Assembly (NCBI GenBank): GCA_039621445.1
Contig: CP154955.1
Coordinates: 46,399,540-46,463,539, forward strand
Origin: Euglena gracilis
Taxonomy: Eukaryota > Euglenida > Euglenophyceae > Euglenales
DNA length: 64,000 nucleotides
Direction: 5' to 3'
Part shown: positions 1 through 10,303 of the stretch, one piece after another
How positions within the stretch are numbered: the first letter of the stretch is position 1
How the letters are laid out: each line of letters begins with the position of its first letter
Translations under genes and position numbers: made by a program
Notes under the pieces: model-generated
Seen by the model: the letters and a program-made list of their open reading frames with translations, nothing else
The model's database searches: none
Told to the model about the DNA's origin: nothing

Positions 1-424
1 TGCGAATTCTCCCTGCAGAACCACACCATCACAGCTCAGGTTTGTCCTGTTGCAGTCTGAGGATAATTTTAATCACAGCAACGTCGCCAAACGCACACAT
101 GATCTGTTGAAATTACCTTTTTTTGTTGAAAACCCTGTCATTTACAAAAAAAATCATGTTCTGATCACACTTTGTTCCAGACAGGTTGACAGGCTTGAGA
201 GGAAACCCCAAAGGGAACCCCCCCCAAACTACCCCCTCAGTTTATTATTTGGACGCTCGAAGTTGGGTGCAGGGAAGGTTTATCATTTGGGGGTTTGATT
301 GTTATTTGGGCAAAATTTTCGCAGTCAAAAATGGATTCAAAAAAAACAGACCACTGAACCGCCGAAATGAATGCATTTCCATTGAAACTGTCTCCATCTT
401 CTGAAGGGCGTTCCTTCGTCGCAG

Positions 425-602
425 GGCAAAGCGTCTCCCGGAGTCTGTCCCCTGGACTCCATCTGCAACCTGGATGGTTCTGCCACTCAGCTCGACACCC
501 TGGCCGAGGCCTCCCAGATGGCCCTCAGTCTGGACACCATGGCCCGTGGGTCGGCCACCATGCCCATTGGCCTCACCCATTGCCACTGCTCAAAACGCAC
601 AA
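425..602 (+). CDS. isolated coding exon, unknown protein
   Basis: A plus-strand frame beginning after a CAG at 422-424 runs about 59 codons with strongly GC-rich third positions, unlike its surroundings. It contains VCPLDSICNLDG and LDTLAEASQMALSLDTMARG. I recognise no family. The 3' end is unclear; a GT at about 615 or an earlier nonconventional boundary is possible. The codon bias and residue composition match the well-supported exons elsewhere in the window, which is the reason for calling it. No partner exon was found on this strand nearby. Confidence 0.45.
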
Positions 603-1417
603 AAACTGTCGGCATGTGAAGGCATCAGATTAAAGGTCATCAGGCCTGGTTGGGTGTTTTGCCTAATTTTTGGGGGTGGTTGTTTTTTTTTTGCATTTCA
701 AGTTTGAGCCCCAAACCTTGTTTAGTTGTTTAGGGTGCTGACCAGCAGGGGGATGCGGGAGGGACTGGTATCGCAATCTTCCTGCAATTTCCACAATTCT
801 CCACAATTTCTGCCTTTTTTTCCCTTTCAATTTTCCGCATTTTTTTTGCATGAAAAGTATATGGTGCAATGAATGCAGCGAACTGGTTCACAATGCAGGG
901 GGGCACAAGTGACAAAATTTTCAAAATTGGTTGGGGAGGCATTCCTGAGGGTGGAGTTGGATTTCAAAGGGAAAAGTTGACCCAACTGGCACATTTGGAA
1001 AATTAGCAGTTGTTGTTATTTTGAAAACGGGTGTTGGTGGGGTCCCCCCCATGATGTTTCCGACATACATTCACTAAACACCTGTGTGACCTCTGGGGGG
1101 GGGTTTCGGGTGGGTGGGTGGGTGGGTTCCACCCTCTGGATTCCACCCCCCCCCTGGGTGCACCATGCGTCAGGTTTTTGTTTTGCCAAAGGCTGGGCCG
1201 GAAATTTTTTTCAGTGTTTTCAGCCAATTTTGGCTGGATTTTGGGTGGGTGTGTGGGTGGTTGACCCTGGGGGGGGGGGGGGTGGGGGGGTGGGTTTTCA
1301 AAAAAAAAAAGTAAGTGGGTGGGTTTGGGCCCTGGGAAAAAGTGCCCCCCCACCAATCTGTGGTGGCTGCCCCACCCTAACCAAACCCCAACCCTCGGGG
1401 GCTCAGCAAGCCTGGTA
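603..1417. other. non-coding stretch with homopolymer runs
   Basis: About 800 bases without a credible gene. It holds T-rich runs, G runs of up to 13 at about 1270-1283 and GGGT/CCCA-rich sequence. Open frames here are Gly/Pro low-complexity translations. Confidence 0.6.
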
Positions 1418-1544
1418 TGGGTGGCAGTTCGCCGATAGCTCCCGCAGCAGTGCCATGCGTTCGAGCCAGCTGTCCTGCCAACTGCCCACCATGAGCGCCC
1501 CGCTCTCGACGAGAAGGTGTCGGAGAAATCTGTGGTGGGCGTTG
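1418..1544 (-). CDS. isolated coding exon, unknown protein
   Basis: Minus-strand exon of 127 nt (one leading base plus 42 codons) with GC-rich third positions. Residues include NAHHRFLRHLLVESGALMVG and a following ERMALLREL segment. It fits the window's nonconventional splice pattern on both sides: CTG at -8 to -6 before the exon (CTGAAAGT) and CAG at +4 to +6 after it (TACCAG). The family is not recognised; the Leu spacing is LRR-like but too short to assign. It could be a distal exon of the minus-strand gene at 11.6-17.2 kb, but the retroelement lies between and no junction can be tested. Confidence 0.55.
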
Positions 1545-4500
1545 ACTTTCAGGATCTTTTTACTGTGGTTTTTTGAGCCTCCCATTTTCGGAAGCACAGC
1601 CCACTCTTCCCACTGCGGCAAGAAGGTCCTGCTGTTGAGTCAGTCAAAATTGCCCCATGGAATCCAACCAACGCAAAGGGTCCGTCGACGAAGGTGACCA
1701 AGGTTTAACGCCAGTCACCCAGAACGCATCGCCGTACCTTTCCTCTTTCTTCCCTCGAATTTCTTTTTTCTCTCGAAATCTTTTGAATTTCATAGTGCCA
1801 TTGCATTGTCGTTCTGCTGCATCCGAAGCCTATCTACAACCTGGGATGATGCCACACAGCAGTTTCTTCAGGGTGGAATGCATTGCAAAAGCTTCAGGGG
1901 AGGAATTTGATATCTGCAGTTCTTCCGCAATTTCCGCAATCCTTCTTTTTTTTTTTTTTTTTTTTTTTTTCCGCACTTTCCCCTTTTCCGAAAAAAAAAA
2001 AAACAATTTTTTCCCTTTCCGAAATTTTCCGCATGAACCTGAGATGGAAGGTGAAATGAAAGTTCCGGGCCGAACTTCCGGCCATTCCTCAGACGTCTCA
2101 CAAAGGAACCCAGGTGTTTTTTTGTTAGTTTTGTTGTAAGTTTGTGAAAATTTGCCAAATTTTCCAAATTTTGACAAAATTTGGCAATTTTTTGGCCTTT
2201 TTTGGTTTTCCTTCTGCTGGGAAATAATTTCGCCTTAGAAAAATTGAGCATCCTGGACCAGATTTCACCTGATACCAACGTTTTTGTCATTTTTGCCGGT
2301 TTTGAAAAATGACCAAAATTATGAAATTTTTTAGAATTTCTATTTTTTTTTCCTTTATGATTCTAAGTCCCCTCCAGCAGAAAAGTTTATATTCCTGATG
2401 TCATTTTTTCCGCATTTCTTTCAAAGGCCTCCGATAGCAATTCCCCCCTGAAGCTTCAAGAATTTTCACACCATGCCTGGGTTATTCGCGAAATGCGAAT
2501 TGTAAAGTCGTAAAAAATGTAAAGTGTAAAAAAAAATGTAAAATGTGAAAAAATTGTTAAAAATTGTAGAATCATGTATGACCACATAAATCCATTTCTC
2601 CAGAAATAATGTCATTTTTGTAAAAATTGTGTGGAAATTGTGTGGAAATACGTGACATTTTTTTTTGTTGAATAACATTATATTTCATTAAATCGCACAG
2701 GCCAAGTTAAATGGAATTGTCTTATTTTTCGCCTGCTGACCACGTTACAGAACCCCCCCCCCCAGTTCTTCTTTACTTATCTTTTCGGGTTCTTAGACAG
2801 GGGGGGGGGCGCAAAATCATGTAAAAAACACGTTTGGAATGGGTTCCTCACAAAGCTCCATTTGTTTTCCCAGTATTTTCCCAGTTTCTGAGGTGCATTT
2901 GGAGTTTGCGTGACCACCAAGGCAACGTTTGCTGGGCAGTCGGCATGCCAATTGCCGCGCAAATTATCCATTCAAGCTCTCAGCGAGACACCCAGAAAGT
3001 CAGAGCGGACCCCTCGGCAGGTGGAACGGTTTTCATCGCTCAAACCACGCAGATCCCAACCAGCTGCGGCTGTGTCCCAGGCGCGCCGAAACTTGTTTTG
3101 AAAAAAGTGCTCAAAAATGGCCAAAAATGGTGTTTCGGGTGGTTGGGGCGTTTTTGGGGGGTTGTTAGATGCTCATTTTTTGAAAAGTGTGTTTAGCAGC
3201 TTTCTTTAGGCAGCCTGGGCTAGCTAGCCCAAATTTCCAACCCTAGCCCAGAGACCAACCCCCCCTGGGTCCTTTCCGAGATGTATGGTTCCAGCCACCC
3301 AGGCCCTGGGTCATGTCTTGTGGTCCAGGCAGTGCGGGCCTTGCCCAGCACCATCTTTCCTCCTTTGGGTGTTGTGATCGTGGGCCCGACTGGGCTTTTG
3401 CTTTCATGCTGGGAAGTCCTCTGCAGGGAAAGGAATTTTGGGATTCGCTGCGTGTGGGAAGAGAAAGGCATTTGTTTGACAGGTAAACCCATGAGGAGCA
3501 CCCCTGCATTTCGGCCAAGTCCACACCACACCATTGCTTCGTGCACATCGACTGAACCAAAGTGTCCCACCTGGCGCCGAAGGTGGTGCAATTTTTGTGA
3601 AAATCTATTGATTTATGCCAGTTTGGCCTGAGTGGTTGGTGTGACCAATACAGTATTTACTGGGTTTGGCAAAGCGTCTGGGGTTTTTTTTGAAACCATA
3701 ACCAATACTGCGTTGTCCCTCGTTTGTTTGTCCATTCCTCAGGAAAGCTTTGCAGACGACTTCATTTGCCCTTATTTATTCTCCCTTCTCATTATCTTCA
3801 ACCCTTCCATTTTGCTCATGGCGTCTTTCTCAAACGATGTTTCAGAGATTTGCAATTCAACACAGCTGACACCCTTATTTTTGGAACAGATTGAATGACT
3901 CTCGCAAGGAAATGGCAGGGCTTCTGAAACTTTTTGACAGGATTTTCTGAACGTTTTGACAGGGTTTTTGGAACGTTTTGATGAGGTTTTTGCAGCAAAA
4001 GGACATTCCATTTCTAATTTACAAAACAACCCCATTGCATGAAACTGCACATTAATGTCTCAAATTGTGTGTGAATTTTCTTCCCATAAGTCTGTAAAAG
4101 CATTCCTGTACAGTCCCGCCAACCAGTAGGTTTTTTCCAGCCGGGAACCTCCCCCAGGGTTCAATTGAAGGAGGGTGAACGGGTTTAGGTGGGGGTCTCC
4201 ACAAAGGGGATGGGATGCAACTGGGTTTTTCTTTTTGATTTTTTTGTTTTTGTTTTTTTGGCAAACTTTGCATTGTTGCGGTTTTGTTTGTTTGTTTGTT
4301 TCAACCTGGGTGTGGGACAATTGGGGGGACACCCGTGTTTTTCATCTTGTCCCCATGCTTTTTGATTTTTGCCCCTTTCTTTGTGGGGGTTGGTGTGTGC
4401 ACGTGTGTGCCTATGTGTGTGTGCGTGTGCGCGCGCGCGCGTGTGCGTGCGTGCGTGCACGCGAGTGTGTGTGTGGATGTAGGTTAGAGGACGCAATGCC

Positions 4501-5252
4501 CCACCTGGGAAGTCATGCATCTTCTTTGACGTTGCTAGACTTTGTATCGGGCTAGCCAGCGGGCATGCGTTGCCCTCGCCAGCTGCCGAGTTCTGCAGGT
4601 CGCTTTGGCTGGCCAGAGTGACGCGGAAACAAAAATCGCCTATGGCGCAAAGGAACAATTGATCCTTGAGGCGAACCTCTTCGTTTGCCCATTGTGGAGT
4701 TTATTGGGGCACTGTAACCGAGCGAACGGGATCATTCCAAAAAAAATTAAAACGAGCCGATTGTGAACTTTCAACCACTGGGGGTGCTGAGAGACACAAT
4801 GGAGTCTGATAGCTGGGGTTGGAGGTGGTTTGGGTTGTGGATATGGCCATGCCATCCAGGCGAATTTTCTGTTACAAATGGCCAAAGGGTTTCTTCCGCG
4901 TTTGGTGTTGTGGATTTTTTTTCCCATTTCAAATTGGGAGGGTTAATTTAGAGCCGGTGCTCTCTGCATTTTTTTTTGTTTTTTTCATGAAGAATGATTT
5001 TAGGATAAATCAGCATCCATGTCCCACAAACCTCCAATATTACACCCATCTTTGCCATTTTGGAGTAATTTTTTTTGCTGATTTGGGGCCATTTTGCGAT
5101 GACCTGGGCAAAATAGTGGGCTGGGTTGGTGCATGGCATTTTTTCCTCCATTTTTGGGGGCATTGTTTGACATTTTTGAGAATATATATTTTTTATTTCA
5201 AGCCATTATGTGTCATTTTGGTGTCCTTTGGGTTTTGGGCTTTGGGAAAGCC
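1545..5252. other. gene-free low-complexity DNA
   Basis: About 3.7 kb with no recognisable gene. It is T/A-rich, with a poly-T tract (about 1946-1970), many TTTTTGGCC-like words and short C or G runs. A GT/GC-rich microsatellite lies at 4388-4472. Short frames with plausible residues (for example 2834-3196 +) lack the codon bias seen in the supported exons and are not called. Confidence 0.5.
4388..4472. repeat. (GT)n/(GC)n/(GTGC)n microsatellite
   Basis: Imperfect alternating purine-pyrimidine tract of GTGT, CGCG and GTGC words over about 85 bp. Confidence 0.9.
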
Positions 5253-5814
5253 GACAAGGGAGGAAGGGGCACCGAGGGCGAAGCACAAAGACATTTTGAG
5301 GCCATGCCTTGCTTGCCGGCGGTTTGCTGTGATTGTTTTGGCGCGCTGGGTTAGGAGGTCCCGCTTAGTGCCCATTTTCGCCGGAGTTGACTGCTGAAGC
5401 TTCTCCGACGTGACGACGTGGCTGCTTCCCCCCCTAACAGGCACACCCCCCGGGGGGGATAGGGGTCGGGGGGGCCAGAAAATTTTCATTGAAAATGGCC
5501 CTTTCCGGGCCCCGGCGCCGGGGTCGGAGGGGGGCAAAGCCTGCATGCTTCTCCAGAACATCCTTCAGCAGGGTGGTCCCCCCCGCCAGGCATCATCTGA
5601 TGAATTTTTTGAACCCAATAAGCAGGCGGGAAATGGACAGGGGTGATTATCGAATGGACCCAAAACCTTTTCAATGGCTACAAAAAAACCTCACAAGCCA
5701 CTGTGGAACAATGTCCACTGGACAACATGGGGGGACTTTATGACTCCTCGGTTTCTGACTCAACAATTCAGACATTCCCACCCAGACCGCAATGTTTCCC
5801 TCAGCCAAAGTTTT
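5253..5814 (+). pseudogene. left half of a decayed DIRS-like element
   Basis: Remnant of an older copy of the retroelement at 5815-10351. From 5253 it carries a version of the left-end repeat (GACAAGGGAGG...GAAGCACAAAGAC). This is followed at about 5293-5445 by sequence that is the reverse complement of 10190-10345, i.e. its own inverted end. From about 5600 it matches the RNase H/methyltransferase part of pol (compare 8605-8915: GGGAAATGGACAGGGG, then CAATGTCCACTGGACA) with internal deletions. Homology stops at AAAGTTTT, exactly where the inserted element starts; the matching pol position is 8915. The rest of this copy resumes at 10352. No intact frame remains. Confidence 0.85.
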
Positions 5815-5889
5815 TCGTACTCCCTCGAGTGAAAACGACAAGGGAGGACGGGACACCGAGGGCGAAGCACAAAGACCTTGTGAGCCCGT
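5815..5889 (+). repeat. A1 terminal split direct repeat
   Basis: About 75 bp starting TCGTACTCCCTCGAGTG; repeated nearly perfectly at 10040-10113 (one or two mismatches). Confidence 0.9.
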
Positions 5890-5902
5890 TGTGAGCCCGT
5901 TT

Positions 5903-5964
5903 GGATTGTGACGCGTTGGGTTAGGAGTCCCTGCTTAGTGCCTTTTTTCGCCGGAGTTGGCTGA
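5903..5964. repeat. left inverted repeat of the retroelement
   Basis: Contains GACGCGTTGGGTTAGGAGTC and CGCCGGAGTTGGCTGA; reverse complement of 10242-10303 apart from a few bases in the middle. Confidence 0.88.
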
Positions 5965-6125
5965 TTCCTAATTTGCCCTTCGACAACCCAGAAGAAAGGA
6001 ACTTCAATTCAAGAAGCTTGACAATTGAATATCAAAGAGTTGAATCAATCGAATTATCCAGAAAGTGAGACTCGTGGAGAATATCAAATCCAATTTTGTT
6101 GACACATTCAAGATTTCAATGAGAA

Positions 6126-7910
6126 ATGCAATTGAGAACACAAAGAAGAGCGTTGCTGAACAACAAGAACTTCCTGCAGCCACAGCTGGACGACCTGACG
6201 GCGCAGTGCAACCGTGGCGAACCGTGGCTGTCCCTTCCCCCCCAGAAAAAGTTTTTTAAAAACCCACCCAGGGACAGCCACGGAAGCTGGCAGACAGTGG
6301 TCAGAACCCGAAGGACACCAAAGCCAAGGCAGCTGTCAGGCCACAACGGCAAGGGCCATGGAGGCCCGTATCCCATTTACACCAATACCTTGTTCAAGCT
6401 GGGCCATGGAGGCCAGAACAGCAAGCTGGGCCATGGCGGCCAAAACAGCAAAGGCCATGGTGGCCGATGGAACAAAGGCCAGGGCGGCCAGCAATACCAA
6501 GGCCAGGGTGGCCAACAATACCAAAGCCATGGTGGCAGATTCCACAACAAGATGCCCAGTGGCAGGGGCAGGACAGGTCCACAACACCCCCCCAATCATT
6601 TCTTCATCACAAACCCCATCAGGGGAAAAGAATTGGCCCCCAGAGGCCCCCCAAGATTTTCAATGGGCATGGTGCCCAAGAACAAAGAGAAGTCAATGGG
6701 GACATCAAAAAGGCCAGTGGGGCCAGAATTATCATCAAGGCCACTGGGGCCATTATCATTCTTGTTGCCATTGGGCCCAACACCATCCTCAACAACAACA
6801 AATTCAAGGCCACTGGGGCCATCAATTATCAGAAGGGGAAAAACCCCAGAAGCTAAAAGGCTGTCCCCCAGCAGGGGGTTTAAATGTACGGTGGCAGCCC
6901 CAGGAGGATGCCCCCAAAGGGGCAGTGGAGGACAAGGGGGCAACCCCCCCTCAAAATTCTTTGTCAATGCCCATGGCAGGGGCAAACCAAAACAAGGGGG
7001 AGACCCAAAATGGGGCCCCTATGGTATGTCATTTGACAACACCAACAACAAAGTGGAGGATCAGAGAGTCTGTGAGCAGAGCATGCACACCCCCCCAGCC
7101 ACCTTCAGAGAATACTCAATCCCTAGTGGCACCAGGGGTGCAATGTCCAACACCCCCCACCCAGCACCCAGAAAATCATCTAGTTGGGAAAATACATTCC
7201 ATGGAGGAAAAATGGGGAGACACCCCCCTGCACCAAAGACTTCAAAAAAGTCTAAAATGGTGGACAAAAAATGCCCCCCCAGCAACATGTCAACTGATAA
7301 AAAATGGAATTCAACCCCCCTGTGTGAATCCCCCAAAATTGTCCACCCACCCAAAACCCAGGGCCAACCTGGACCTGAACCAGGCAGAAAACATTCTGCT
7401 GGATTACGAAAAAACTGGGGCAGTGAAACGAGTTTGGGATTCAAAAACCCAGCATTTGATCCCATGGTTTTTAATTTCAAAACCAGAAGGGGGAACAACC
7501 AAGTGGAGAATGATCAGCGACTGCAGAGAAATAAATCAGCAGTTTCAAGTAAAACCTTTCAGGCTGGATCATATCCAGCACATTTTTCCAGTTTTGGAAA
7601 AAGGCCACTGGGCAGCAAAAATAGACCTGAAGGATGCCTATTTTCATATTCCAGTAAGTCCAGGCCTAAGGCCATTTTTAAGGCATCAGGTGGGGGGGCA
7701 GACCTGGGAATTCCAAACAGGCTGCTTCGGGCTAAATGTAATGCCCCAAATTTTTATGTCAGTCATGAAAACGTTCGAAAAGCTGTGGAGAAAAAGGGGC
7801 ATCCAGGTGTTTATTTACCTGGACGACATTTTGCTGGTGGCCCCCACCCAAAACACATTGCAAAATCACCTCAACAGAGTTGTCAAAGATTTGCTGGATT
7901 CTGGGGTTAA
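6126..7910 (+). CDS. Gly/Gln-rich ORF1 (gag-like) of the retroelement
   Basis: An open frame of 594 codons in the 5' part of the element. Residues about 75-150 are a run of short GHGGQ, GQGGQQYQ and GRWNKGQ repeats, basic and glycine-rich, as in RNA-binding gag-like proteins of such elements. The frame then becomes Pro/Lys-rich and stays open into the RT region, where it is a shadow of pol; the functional part is probably residues 1 to about 400. It overlaps pol in a different frame, a common arrangement in DIRS elements. No zinc knuckle is visible. The call rests on position and composition, not on a conserved domain. An in-frame start upstream is possible, since a short frame at 6065 lies just before. 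Confidence 0.4.
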   Translation: MQLRTQRRALLNNKNFLQPQLDDLTAQCNRGEPWLSLPPQKKFFKNPPRDSHGSWQTVVRTRRTPKPRQLSGHNGKGHGGPYPIYTNTLFKLGHGGQNSKLGHGGQNSKGHGGRWNKGQGGQQYQGQGGQQYQSHGGRFHNKMPSGRGRTGPQHPPNHFFITNPIRGKELAPRGPPRFSMGMVPKNKEKSMGTSKRPVGPELSSRPLGPLSFLLPLGPTPSSTTTNSRPLGPSIIRRGKTPEAKRLSPSRGFKCTVAAPGGCPQRGSGGQGGNPPSKFFVNAHGRGKPKQGGDPKWGPYGMSFDNTNNKVEDQRVCEQSMHTPPATFREYSIPSGTRGAMSNTPHPAPRKSSSWENTFHGGKMGRHPPAPKTSKKSKMVDKKCPPSNMSTDKKWNSTPLCESPKIVHPPKTQGQPGPEPGRKHSAGLRKNWGSETSLGFKNPAFDPMVFNFKTRRGNNQVENDQRLQRNKSAVSSKTFQAGSYPAHFSSFGKRPLGSKNRPEGCLFSYSSKSRPKAIFKASGGGADLGIPNRLLRAKCNAPNFYVSHENVRKAVEKKGHPGVYLPGRHFAGGPHPKHIAKSPQQSCQRFAGFWG

Positions 7911-9156
7911 AATCAATGTGAAAAAGTCCACCCTCCAGCCCACCCAAGTGGTAACCCATCTGGGTTTTCAACTGAACTTCCAAGAAGGAAAGCTACAGGT
8001 GCCCCCCCAGAAAGTCAAAACCATAAAAAAGGAGCTGGGAAAAATCGTGAAAAAAGATTACATGTCAAAAAGGCAGTTGACTGCCATTTTGGGCCAAATA
8101 AGATGCAATCTAATGGCCCTGCCCTTTTTAAGGGCTTTTACAGACACCCTGGCAAATTTTTTGGTGGCAAAGTCCACAGCCCCCTGGGACTCAAAACACC
8201 CCATTTCTCAGGAAATCAAGGCCCAATTAAGGGAAATAAAAATTCTGCTGGACACCTGGGGGGGCAGACCCTTCCCCCAAAATGCAACCAGAATGTTGCA
8301 CTCAGACAGCAGCACCCATGCCTGGGGGGGGCTAGACATCCACACAGGAGAAATTGTGCAGGAATTTTGGAGAAAGGACTCCATTTTGCACATCAATGTA
8401 AAGGAGCTCAGCGCAGCAATCAGCACTGTGAAAAGTTTGAGCAAACCTGGAGAAACCGTTTCCTTGTCAGTGGACAACCAGGTAATTTATTTTTACCTAA
8501 CAAAAGGTGGGGGCAGAAAGGACCCCTTCAACACAATGCTAAGACCATTTTTCAAGTGGTGCATGGAGCACCAAGTAAACCTCCAAGTCAACTGGGTGCC
8601 TTCAAAGGAATGCCTAGCAGACCCCATCAGCAGGTGGGAAATGGACAGGGGGGATTACTCTTTAGACCCCCAACTTTTTCAATGGCTGAGACAGCAGTTC
8701 AAAGATTTCATAAATCTGGAAACAGATTTATTTGCCTCCCCAGGCAACAAAAAACTGCCCAAATTTGTGGCCAGGTGGCCCCATTGGGAAGCCACAGCAG
8801 TAAATGCATTACAATGTCCACTGGACAGCATGGGGGATCTTTATGCAAACCCCCCCTGGTCAATAATTCAAAAATTTTTACCCAGGTTGAAAATGTTTCC
8901 ACAGACCAAAGTTTTGATGGTCACCCCCTACTGGGATTCAGCCACGTGGTGGCCCCAATCAATAAAGATGAAAGTGCCAGGGACCCCCTGCCTGAAAATC
9001 ACCCCCTACAAGGGCATGTTCACCAACTGCAGGGGGGAGCAAATGCCACCCCCCAGGTGGCCCCTCCTTTGCATGATTTGCTCAGGCAAATTTTGGAGGG
9101 GAAACAAATTCAAGTTAAAACCATTGAAGATTTCCTGGGGAGAAACCCCAGTTTAA
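6214..9156 (+). CDS. pol: reverse transcriptase, DIRS-type RNase H, methyltransferase-like
   Basis: A 980-codon frame; recognisable domains start near residue 385. RT motifs in order: FLISKPEGGTTKWRMI with SDCREINQQF, AKIDLKDAYFHIPV, TGCFGLNVMPQIFM, and the catalytic IYLDDILL (YLDD at residues about 535-538, bases 7816-7827). RNase H of the DIRS kind follows: LHSDSSTHAWGG, INVKELSAAI, SVDNQVIYFY and LADPISR supply the acidic residues. A C-terminal region with TDLFASPGN and LYANPPWSII resembles the methyltransferase-like domain of DIRS/PAT elements (NPPW motif). The N-terminal 380 residues overlap ORF1 in another frame and look non-functional in this frame, so the true start, or a frameshift from ORF1, is unresolved. 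No stop interrupts the domains. Confidence 0.9.
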   Translation: MANRGCPFPPRKSFLKTHPGTATEAGRQWSEPEGHQSQGSCQATTARAMEARIPFTPIPCSSWAMEARTASWAMAAKTAKAMVADGTKARAASNTKARVANNTKAMVADSTTRCPVAGAGQVHNTPPIISSSQTPSGEKNWPPEAPQDFQWAWCPRTKRSQWGHQKGQWGQNYHQGHWGHYHSCCHWAQHHPQQQQIQGHWGHQLSEGEKPQKLKGCPPAGGLNVRWQPQEDAPKGAVEDKGATPPQNSLSMPMAGANQNKGETQNGAPMVCHLTTPTTKWRIRESVSRACTPPQPPSENTQSLVAPGVQCPTPPTQHPENHLVGKIHSMEEKWGDTPLHQRLQKSLKWWTKNAPPATCQLIKNGIQPPCVNPPKLSTHPKPRANLDLNQAENILLDYEKTGAVKRVWDSKTQHLIPWFLISKPEGGTTKWRMISDCREINQQFQVKPFRLDHIQHIFPVLEKGHWAAKIDLKDAYFHIPVSPGLRPFLRHQVGGQTWEFQTGCFGLNVMPQIFMSVMKTFEKLWRKRGIQVFIYLDDILLVAPTQNTLQNHLNRVVKDLLDSGVKINVKKSTLQPTQVVTHLGFQLNFQEGKLQVPPQKVKTIKKELGKIVKKDYMSKRQLTAILGQIRCNLMALPFLRAFTDTLANFLVAKSTAPWDSKHPISQEIKAQLREIKILLDTWGGRPFPQNATRMLHSDSSTHAWGGLDIHTGEIVQEFWRKDSILHINVKELSAAISTVKSLSKPGETVSLSVDNQVIYFYLTKGGGRKDPFNTMLRPFFKWCMEHQVNLQVNWVPSKECLADPISRWEMDRGDYSLDPQLFQWLRQQFKDFINLETDLFASPGNKKLPKFVARWPHWEATAVNALQCPLDSMGDLYANPPWSIIQKFLPRLKMFPQTKVLMVTPYWDSATWWPQSIKMKVPGTPCLKITPYKGMFTNCRGEQMPPPRWPLLCMICSGKFWRGNKFKLKPLKISWGETPV

Positions 9157-10283
9157 AGCGTTATCAGAGTGCCTTTGCACTTCTGTGGGTAATTTTGGAA
9201 CAAATGGGGGTGCCCCCCCCTGAAGCCACCACTGACCAAGTGGCTGACGCTTTAATACAATTATTCCAATTTTCAAAGGCCCAAGCCCGTAATGCCTATA
9301 GTGCAATGCTTTTGATTCCTGGGTTTGGTGGGCTGAGATTCCACACTCTGTTGACCCCCTACAAGAGGCTTTGGAACCAAAACTTGGAGAAGTATGGGGC
9401 ATTTTGGGATCCCCTCCCAATCCTCCTGGGGCTGGCAAAGGCGCCTATGCCCACTGATATTTGTACATTGCGTACACAACTGATTTTTTGTTCACGCATC
9501 CTCTGTTTATACCGATCCTCAGATTTGGCACAAGTCAAACGAACCACCAGTGTGTTGGGTAGGGCACCCTACATCAAGATTAAGCGTAAAGGGCAAAAAT
9601 TCCATAAATGGGAAAGGGTGGTGTCCATTCCCCAATGTCCCCAAATAAGCCCATTTCATTTAATGATGTGCTATGTGGCTGCTACACGTTTATTCGTCAG
9701 ACCTGGGGGCCCCCTTCTGATTTCATTAAAACCCCCCTTCAGGGCCATAAGTGCAGACACTGTTGCTTCTATCACAAAAGATTTTTTGGCCAAGCATGGG
9801 GTGACCCCCCAGGTGTGGGGGGCCCACTCCACCAGAGGAGCAGGGGTTGGTTTACTCAAAAAATTGGGCCTTTCTGCCCAAGAAGTTTGCGAAATTGGCC
9901 AATGGAAGGGGGTGGTGGAGGCTTTTACAGCCCATTATCAAAGACTTGGCGCCCAAGGTGCCTTAGAAAATGCCCTGGCCCCCCTGATTTCAGTGCACAA
10001 TCTGGCCTCACAAGGGCAAAGTGCGGAGCCCGAGGTGTCTCGTACTCCCTCGAGTGAAAACGACAAGGGAGGAAGGGACACCGAGGGCGAAGCACAAAGA
10101 CCTTGTGAGCCCGACCCCCCCACCCGTAAAAGAAAATTTGTCTTCAAAAGCCCTCGGTCAGAGAGTGGGGGCCAGGGGGGGGAGAGGGGGGGGACACCCC
10201 CCAGCGGCAAGAAGCCACGTCGCCCAGTCGGAGCAGCATCGTCAGCCAACTCCGGCGAGGCGGCACTAAGCAGGGACTCCTAA
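8103..10283 (+). CDS. tyrosine recombinase of the retroelement
   Basis: A 726-codon frame. The first ~310 codons shadow pol, and the likely protein starts near 9060, overlapping the pol 3' end by about 100 bp. An N-terminal helical SAM-like/core-binding part (FLGRNPSLKRYQSAFALLW) precedes the catalytic domain. The R-H-R-Y tetrad is present: Arg in LYRSSDLA (base 9513), His and Arg in HSTRGAG (9825, 9834), and the nucleophile Tyr in FTAHY (9936), with IGQW between. It would recombine a circular cDNA into the target without duplication. The C-terminal tail is encoded by repeat A2 and ends in a basic stretch (TRKRKFVF), perhaps a nuclear localisation signal. The stop at 10281 lies within the right inverted repeat. 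Confidence 0.92.
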   Translation: MQSNGPALFKGFYRHPGKFFGGKVHSPLGLKTPHFSGNQGPIKGNKNSAGHLGGQTLPPKCNQNVALRQQHPCLGGARHPHRRNCAGILEKGLHFAHQCKGAQRSNQHCEKFEQTWRNRFLVSGQPGNLFLPNKRWGQKGPLQHNAKTIFQVVHGAPSKPPSQLGAFKGMPSRPHQQVGNGQGGLLFRPPTFSMAETAVQRFHKSGNRFICLPRQQKTAQICGQVAPLGSHSSKCITMSTGQHGGSLCKPPLVNNSKIFTQVENVSTDQSFDGHPLLGFSHVVAPINKDESARDPLPENHPLQGHVHQLQGGANATPQVAPPLHDLLRQILEGKQIQVKTIEDFLGRNPSLKRYQSAFALLWVILEQMGVPPPEATTDQVADALIQLFQFSKAQARNAYSAMLLIPGFGGLRFHTLLTPYKRLWNQNLEKYGAFWDPLPILLGLAKAPMPTDICTLRTQLIFCSRILCLYRSSDLAQVKRTTSVLGRAPYIKIKRKGQKFHKWERVVSIPQCPQISPFHLMMCYVAATRLFVRPGGPLLISLKPPFRAISADTVASITKDFLAKHGVTPQVWGAHSTRGAGVGLLKKLGLSAQEVCEIGQWKGVVEAFTAHYQRLGAQGALENALAPLISVHNLASQGQSAEPEVSRTPSSENDKGGRDTEGEAQRPCEPDPPTRKRKFVFKSPRSESGGQGGERGGTPPSGKKPRRPVGAASSANSGEAALSRDS
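10010..10039 (+). repeat. B1 internal copy of the right end
   Basis: GGCCTCACAAGGG...GAGGTGTC, matched by the element's right end at 10326-10351, with a short internal length difference. It is directly followed by A2. Confidence 0.8.
10040..10113 (+). repeat. A2 internal copy of the left end
   Basis: Copy of A1 (5815-5889), read in frame as part of the recombinase C-terminus. Confidence 0.9.
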
Positions 10284-10303
10284 CCCAACGCGTCACATCC
10301 AAA
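10242..10303. repeat. right inverted repeat of the retroelement
   Basis: Reverse complement of 5903-5964; includes the recombinase stop codon. Confidence 0.88.

Noticed and set aside
6214-7340. N-terminal third of the 980-codon pol frame as protein
   Set aside because: Composition (runs of AMAAKTAKAMVADG type) is a frame shadow of the Gly/Gln-rich ORF1.
8103-9050. N-terminal part of the recombinase frame as protein
   Set aside because: Overlaps the RT/RNase H region of pol in another frame and shows no recombinase motif.
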